Below the pieces are notes generated by a model. The model made no database searches and was not told the origin of the DNA. It saw only the letters and a program-made list of their open reading frames with translations. Source: DATMFV01 sp964651005 (lineage in GTDB: Bacteria; Verrucomicrobiota; Verrucomicrobiia; Chthoniobacterales; Chthoniobacteraceae). From it: a DNA stretch of 13,152 bases. Positions 9,649-13,152 of the stretch are shown here, piece after piece. The translations under genes and the position numbers were made by a program. The stretch lies in NCBI GenBank assembly GCA_964651005.1, contig CAZYVL010000069.1, positions 1-13,152 on the forward strand. The letters are read 5' to 3'. How positions within the stretch are numbered: position 1 is the stretch's first letter; each line of letters begins with the position of its first letter.

Positions 9649-10652
9649 AGAGGAGGCTGAGGCGGGGAAGCGGCGGCGTTTTCCTGTTTCCCGAGAATTT
9701 CAACGAAGGCGTCTTCCAGCTTCCGGTCTTCGCGCCGGAACTCGGCAACGGCAAACCCCTCCCGGATCATCTTGCCGAGCAGCCCGGCCATCGCTTCGGG
9801 TGTATTCGGTCCCACCCGGAGGCGCGCCCCGTGCCGGGTCGCCTCGGCCACGGAAACGCCCGGCTGGAGCGCAGCCCATTGGCGGAACCGCTCAAGCGCG
9901 CTCTCCTCCCCCTCTCCGGTGGAAGCCAGGCGCGCTTCCATGACGGCAAATGGCGTTTCCTCCCGGCGCTCCCGCAGGAGGCTTTCCGCCGAGCCGTGGT
10001 GCACGGCGCTCCCGTTATCAATGAACAGGAGCGTGTCGCACATTTCGCCGAGTTCCGAAAGAATATGCGAGGAGATGAAGAGCGTCTTCCCCTCTCCCGC
10101 CAACTGCCGCACGAGATGCTTGAACTCGATGCGCGCCTTCGGGTCGAGCCCGGCTGCGGGTTCGTCGAGGATCAGCAAATCGGGGTCGTGCAGCAGCGTG
10201 CGTCCGAGGCAGAGGCGCTGGGCCATCCCCTTGGAAAGCTGGTTGATGGCGCGGTCGGAGAGTTCCGCGAGATGCGCGAAGGCCATCACCTCCTCGACGC
10301 GCCGCACCCGCGCGATGTCTCGGAGGCCGACGGCGCGCGCGTAAAAGTCGAGATATTCGAGCACCGTCATGTTCTCGTAGGTGCCGTAAGCGTCGGGCAT
10401 CCATCCGATCAGCCGCCGCACCTCCCGCGGCTGGTTGACGACATCGAAGCCGTCCACGCGGATCGCCCCGGAGGTGGGCAGCTCCAGCGTCGCCATGATG
10501 CGCATGGTGGTCGTTTTTCCCGAGCCGTTGGCCCCAATGAACCCGACCACCTGCCCCCGCTCGATGGTAAACGAGAGATGATGGACCGCGCGGATGTCGC
10601 CGAAATCCCGGCAGAGATCGCAAACTTCGACCAGCGGACGGCTCTGGCTCAC
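9645..10652 (-). CDS. ABC-2 type transporter ATP-binding protein
   Basis: A 335-aa nucleotide-binding subunit powering the adjacent permease. Walker A is GANGSGKT (40-47), the ABC signature is LSKGM (139-143), Walker B is LLILDEP (159-165) with catalytic Glu164, the D-loop is AGLDP (167-171) and the switch histidine is His196 in SSH. At the Q-loop position the sequence is IGWMPDAYGTYENMT (82-96), with MPD where many ABC proteins have a glutamine; from memory this variant recurs in one ABC-2 ATPase subgroup. Residues about 230-335 are an extra C-terminal domain common in exporters of this class. The GTG start at 10652 is well supported: AAAGGAGG sits six bases upstream. GTGA overlaps the stop of the 605-aa gene, and the gene ends in ATGA overlap with the permease. 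The tail ends in an Ala/Pro-rich stretch. Confidence 0.95.
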   Translation of the reverse strand: MSQSRPLVEVCDLCRDFGDIRAVHHLSFTIERGQVVGFIGANGSGKTTTMRIMATLELPTSGAIRVDGFDVVNQPREVRRLIGWMPDAYGTYENMTVLEYLDFYARAVGLRDIARVRRVEEVMAFAHLAELSDRAINQLSKGMAQRLCLGRTLLHDPDLLILDEPAAGLDPKARIEFKHLVRQLAGEGKTLFISSHILSELGEMCDTLLFIDNGSAVHHGSAESLLRERREETPFAVMEARLASTGEGEESALERFRQWAALQPGVSVAEATRHGARLRVGPNTPEAMAGLLGKMIREGFAVAEFRREDRKLEDAFVEILGKQENAAASPPQPPL

Positions 10653-12466
10653 TGGGCGCCTCCTTTCTGTGCGGCGGTTTCGACCGCTCCCGTCACGACC
10701 GCGCGAGTTTCCCAGCGGATGGAGCGGAGCGTCGGGATCGCCCCCGCCCCCGGGTTCTCCAGGGTGGCATAGAAATAGCCGGGAAGACCAAACGCCCCCT
10801 CCTTCCCATGCGTTTCCCCGATTTTCAGGCGCGTTTCACCGGAGGCTTCCCCGAGCGCGCCAGACCAGAAGGCCCAAGCCTCCTCGCCGGAAGCCGCCGT
10901 TAAAACAACGCGCTCGCCCGGGCGCACCTTCTCGCCGCGCCACCATTTCCCCTCCGCGTCCTTGAAAACCAGGCGGGCGAGCGGATCGGAAAAACTGGAG
11001 ACAACCTGTGGCGCTCCCGAGTCGTCGCGGCCCGCCAGGGCAAGACCTGGACCTGGGCCCGGACCCGCCCCAGCTTTCCCCAAAGCACGAACGGCAGTGA
11101 GCCGATGCCCCTGCACCATGCGGCTGCGGAACCAGTCGCCCGAATAAACCCCTTCCCGCCAAAAACGGCTTTCCTGCACGCTCACGCCATCGCGGTGCCC
11201 CGGGATATGGAACGATGCAAGAAGCGTGGCATCGTCGAGGGCAAAGCGGCGCGAGAGGAGCAACCCCGAGCGCGAAATCTGCTCCTGAAGCACCACCGCA
11301 TCGTGCGTACCCGGCAAAAGCTCGATATACGCCAGCCGCCGCCCCGAGCCGCCAAGCCCATCGCCAATGACGATGACCGCCAAAAGAACGGCACTCGCAC
11401 CGAGCGAGAGAAGCGGCGTCGTGACGAAAAGCCGGTGGCGGCGACCCGCCGGGGCGAGATAGAAAAGATTGAAGGGGCCCAGCAGCAGCGCGAGGCCAAT
11501 GACGGCGGCGAAAATCAAGGCTCCACCGGCCTTCGGTTCCTCAACAGCCTGGAGCAGCGGCTCCTCATCAGGATGCCCGAAAGATGCCCCCCCGAACCGA
11601 TCTATCCCTCCCGCCGTCACTCTCTCCACCCACCCCCCGGTAGGAAGCGCCCGACCGTCCCACGGCTCCACCTCGATGCGGCCCAACCCGTAGGGGGAGG
11701 AGCCGAAGGAACCGCGCCCGGCGACCGCAGGGTTCTTCGCCGCGATCACCAGCCGCCCGCCGGTGCCAACCCATTGCCGCACCGCATTCCGAACCGCCGG
11801 GGCCAGGGCGGCCCACTCGCGGCCCGTCATCGTGATCCAGGTGATTCCCGAGAAACCGCGCCACTGGGTCGGGAGCGCGCCCGGATCGAAGCGCGTCGCG
11901 GCCAGCGACCGCTTTTGCTTTTTCATCTCCTGCCGCAGCAATTCCAGCGAACTGGCGGCCAGAGTGCTGCTCATGGCGAGCGTCGGGGTGATATCCCCGT
12001 CCCTCAAAATCGAACGATACAAGACGATTTCTCCCGGGATCACAGCCGGGCCATCCACGCTGATCCTCAATCCGACGTTGTACAAATCCCGGAAGCCCTG
12101 AATCGGCACGACGGGGGAAAAGGTGCGGGTCTGGCCCGGTTCCACCCGGAGGGAAAACTCCGCGATCTCCGATGCCGCCACGTAACGGCTGGAAGCGATA
12201 AAATGCCAGACGCCCTCTTGCGACGAATCGTTCCGGATGCGGACGCGCAGCGGGACGGCCCCGTGCACGGGAATGCTGTCGAAGGGGCAGGCAACGTCGA
12301 TGGCGATGCCGCTTCCCTGAGTGGTTCTGATCTCCTCTGCGGCGAGGCGGTCAGGCCAGGCTCCTGCCACAAGCCCAACCACGGCGAGCCCCAGCAACAC
12401 CGCGCGGGAAAGGACCGCCCGCCCGAGCGGTCTTCCGGCGGATGAAAGCCAGGGATGGTGCGACAT
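10649..12466 (-). CDS. Exported/membrane-anchored protein of an ABC exporter operon, function unknown
   Basis: A 605-aa protein that I cannot name. Residues 17-43 form a signal peptide or anchor (RAVLLGLAVVGLVAGAW, probable cleavage after LAA). Residues 45-150 look like a beta-rich extracytoplasmic domain (VPLRVRIRNDS, FSLRVEPGQTRTF), as in Ig-like or NEW3-like modules. About 155-300 resembles the degenerate class-I glutamine-amidotransferase-like fold found in such proteins (ITWITMTGREW, VRQWVGTGGRLVIAAKNP); no catalytic Cys is obvious. Two membrane helices follow at 314-336 and 347-369, joined by a short basic loop (PAGRRHR). About 375-590 is a second beta-rich domain containing a Gly-Pro linker (467-474). 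ATG 12466 is the first possible start after the leuS stop; the frame runs open into leuS without a plausible start. No SD; eight C residues precede the ATG. Probably an accessory subunit of the exporter encoded next to it, loosely like GldG-type partners (inference). Confidence 0.8.
   Translation of the reverse strand: MSHHPWLSSAGRPLGRAVLSRAVLLGLAVVGLVAGAWPDRLAAEEIRTTQGSGIAIDVACPFDSIPVHGAVPLRVRIRNDSSQEGVWHFIASSRYVAASEIAEFSLRVEPGQTRTFSPVVPIQGFRDLYNVGLRISVDGPAVIPGEIVLYRSILRDGDITPTLAMSSTLAASSLELLRQEMKKQKRSLAATRFDPGALPTQWRGFSGITWITMTGREWAALAPAVRNAVRQWVGTGGRLVIAAKNPAVAGRGSFGSSPYGLGRIEVEPWDGRALPTGGWVERVTAGGIDRFGGASFGHPDEEPLLQAVEEPKAGGALIFAAVIGLALLLGPFNLFYLAPAGRRHRLFVTTPLLSLGASAVLLAVIVIGDGLGGSGRRLAYIELLPGTHDAVVLQEQISRSGLLLSRRFALDDATLLASFHIPGHRDGVSVQESRFWREGVYSGDWFRSRMVQGHRLTAVRALGKAGAGPGPGPGLALAGRDDSGAPQVVSSFSDPLARLVFKDAEGKWWRGEKVRPGERVVLTAASGEEAWAFWSGALGEASGETRLKIGETHGKEGAFGLPGYFYATLENPGAGAIPTLRSIRWETRAVVTGAVETAAQKGGAQ
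10659..10666 (-). promoter_or_regulatory. Strong ribosome binding site deciding the GTG start of the ABC ATPase
   Basis: On the minus strand AAAGGAGG lies six bases before GTG 10652, at the end of the upstream 605-aa gene. It is the best SD in the window and fixes the ATPase start, and with it the 4-base GTGA overlap. Confidence 0.85.
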
Positions 12467-12476
12467 AGGGGGGGGA
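12467..12476 (-). other. Poly-C tract touching the start codon of the 605-aa gene
   Basis: Read on the minus strand, eight consecutive C residues (12468-12475) and one T directly precede ATG 12466, in place of a ribosome binding site. The tract lies within the 41-base gap after leuS. Confidence 0.6.
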
Positions 12477-12507
12477 GTAGTCGGGATCTTTGGAAAACTG
12501 AAATTTG

Positions 12508-13152
12508 TTAACTCGCCACGATATTCACCAGTTTCCCCGGAACGACGATCACCTTGCGAATCGTCTTTCCTTCGGTGAACTCGCGCACTTTCACGCGGGC
12601 GAGCGCCGTCGCTTCGATCTCCTCGCGGGCGGCATCTTTGCCAACCACGAGCTTGTCCCGGTTCTTGCCGTTGACCTGGATGACGATCTCCACCTCGTCT
12701 TCGACGAGAAACGCCGGGTCGTACTCCGGCCACGGCTGGTCTTCGAGCGCGCCCGCCGGTCCCGCAAAGTTTTGGTCGAGCACCTCCCACAGCTCCGCGG
12801 TCAGGTGCGGGGCAAACGGGTTGAGCAGTTGCAGCAGCGTGCGCAGCGCGGCGACCGGGCGCGCGGCAGCGCCGGTGAGCGCGTTGGTGCAGATCATCAT
12901 CTGCGAGATGGCGGTGTTGAAATTGAGCGATTCGATGTCCTCGCCGACTTTCTTGATCGTCGCGTGCAGCACCTTGAGCAGCGCCTTGTCCGTCGGGGCG
13001 GCCTCGGTGAGCGCCCGCGAGACAATCCACTCGCCCGCCTGGTTCTCCTCCATCGCCAACCGCCAGACGCGCGCGAGAAACCGCGCAACCCCTTCCACGC
13101 CGGTCATGCTCCACGGCTTCATCTGCTCCAGCGGCCCCATGAACATTTCGTA
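12508..13152 (-). CDS. leuS: Leucyl-tRNA synthetase, C-terminal part (5' end outside window)
   Basis: The last 214 residues of LeuRS, the cytoplasmic class I enzyme that charges tRNA-Leu. The fragment opens in frame with YEMFMGPLEQ, the characteristic sequence that follows the KMSKS region, then runs through the helical anticodon-binding domain (GVARFLARVWRL, NTAISQMMICTNAL, LLNPFAPHLTAELWEVL, WPEYDPAFL) into the C-terminal domain (VEIVIQVNGKNRDKLVVGKDAAREEI, then GKTIRKVIVVPGKLVNIV), ending in TAA at 12508. The HIGH and KMSKS motifs and the editing domain are upstream of the window. The gene is transcribed toward the 605-aa gene with a 41-base gap holding no obvious terminator, so readthrough into the exporter operon is possible. 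Confidence 0.97.
   Translation of the reverse strand, partial: YEMFMGPLEQMKPWSMTGVEGVARFLARVWRLAMEENQAGEWIVSRALTEAAPTDKALLKVLHATIKKVGEDIESLNFNTAISQMMICTNALTGAAARPVAALRTLLQLLNPFAPHLTAELWEVLDQNFAGPAGALEDQPWPEYDPAFLVEDEVEIVIQVNGKNRDKLVVGKDAAREEIEATALARVKVREFTEGKTIRKVIVVPGKLVNIVAS

Noticed and set aside
11105..12445. A 446-aa plus-strand open frame opposite the 605-aa gene
   Set aside because: Arg/Pro/Gly-rich shadow composition without domain or signal; the opposite strand has a coherent signal peptide, membrane helices and operon overlaps.
12467..13114. An N-terminal extension of the 605-aa frame to give 821 aa
   Set aside because: The extension is an out-of-frame reading of leuS, dominated by Arg, Gly and Ala. 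ATG 12466 directly precedes a clear signal peptide.

Overview
The window is gene-dense, high-GC bacterial chromosome with no rRNA, tRNA, CRISPR array, transposase or phage gene that I can recognise. The longest stretch without a gene is about 120 bases. Exported proteins with ordinary bacterial signal peptides, start codons often lacking a Shine-Dalgarno (SD) sequence, an ABC-2 exporter led by a large membrane-anchored protein, and a bacterial RMDN-like TPR protein would suit a Gram-negative such as a Verrucomicrobiota member. That placement is an inference from gene content; no marker gene settles it.

Left part, plus strand (1-3782): a complete fused-type glycine dehydrogenase (gcvP, 970 aa), followed by an exported TPR protein that resembles the RMDN (regulator of microtubule dynamics) family and whose start lies 53 bases inside gcvP. 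These two genes converge on the rest of the window at about 3783-3812, where a short imperfect hairpin sits.

Right part, minus strand (13152 down to 3813): seven co-directional genes. Read in transcription order they are the 3' end of leuS (leucyl-tRNA synthetase); a 605-aa exported or membrane-anchored protein of unknown function; an ABC ATPase; an ABC-2 type permease; a DUF2071 protein; an 887-aa SNF2-family helicase; and a 305-aa SWIM zinc-finger protein with a histone-H1-like basic tail. Junctions are tight: gaps of 41, 23, 83 and 24 bases and two 4-base overlaps (GTGA and ATGA). The 605-aa protein, ATPase and permease form a translationally coupled exporter module. The helicase and SWIM protein form the second module, a neighbourhood known from other bacteria, presumably acting together on nucleic acid. 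Their two frames are the same, separated only by one TAA and eight sense codons, and an unusual double palindrome covers that junction.

I see no clear new defence or mobile system. The parts most worth a second look are the SNF2/SWIM pair with its palindromic junction and H1-like tail, the uncharacterised 605-aa exporter partner, and the bacterial RMDN-like protein overlapping gcvP.
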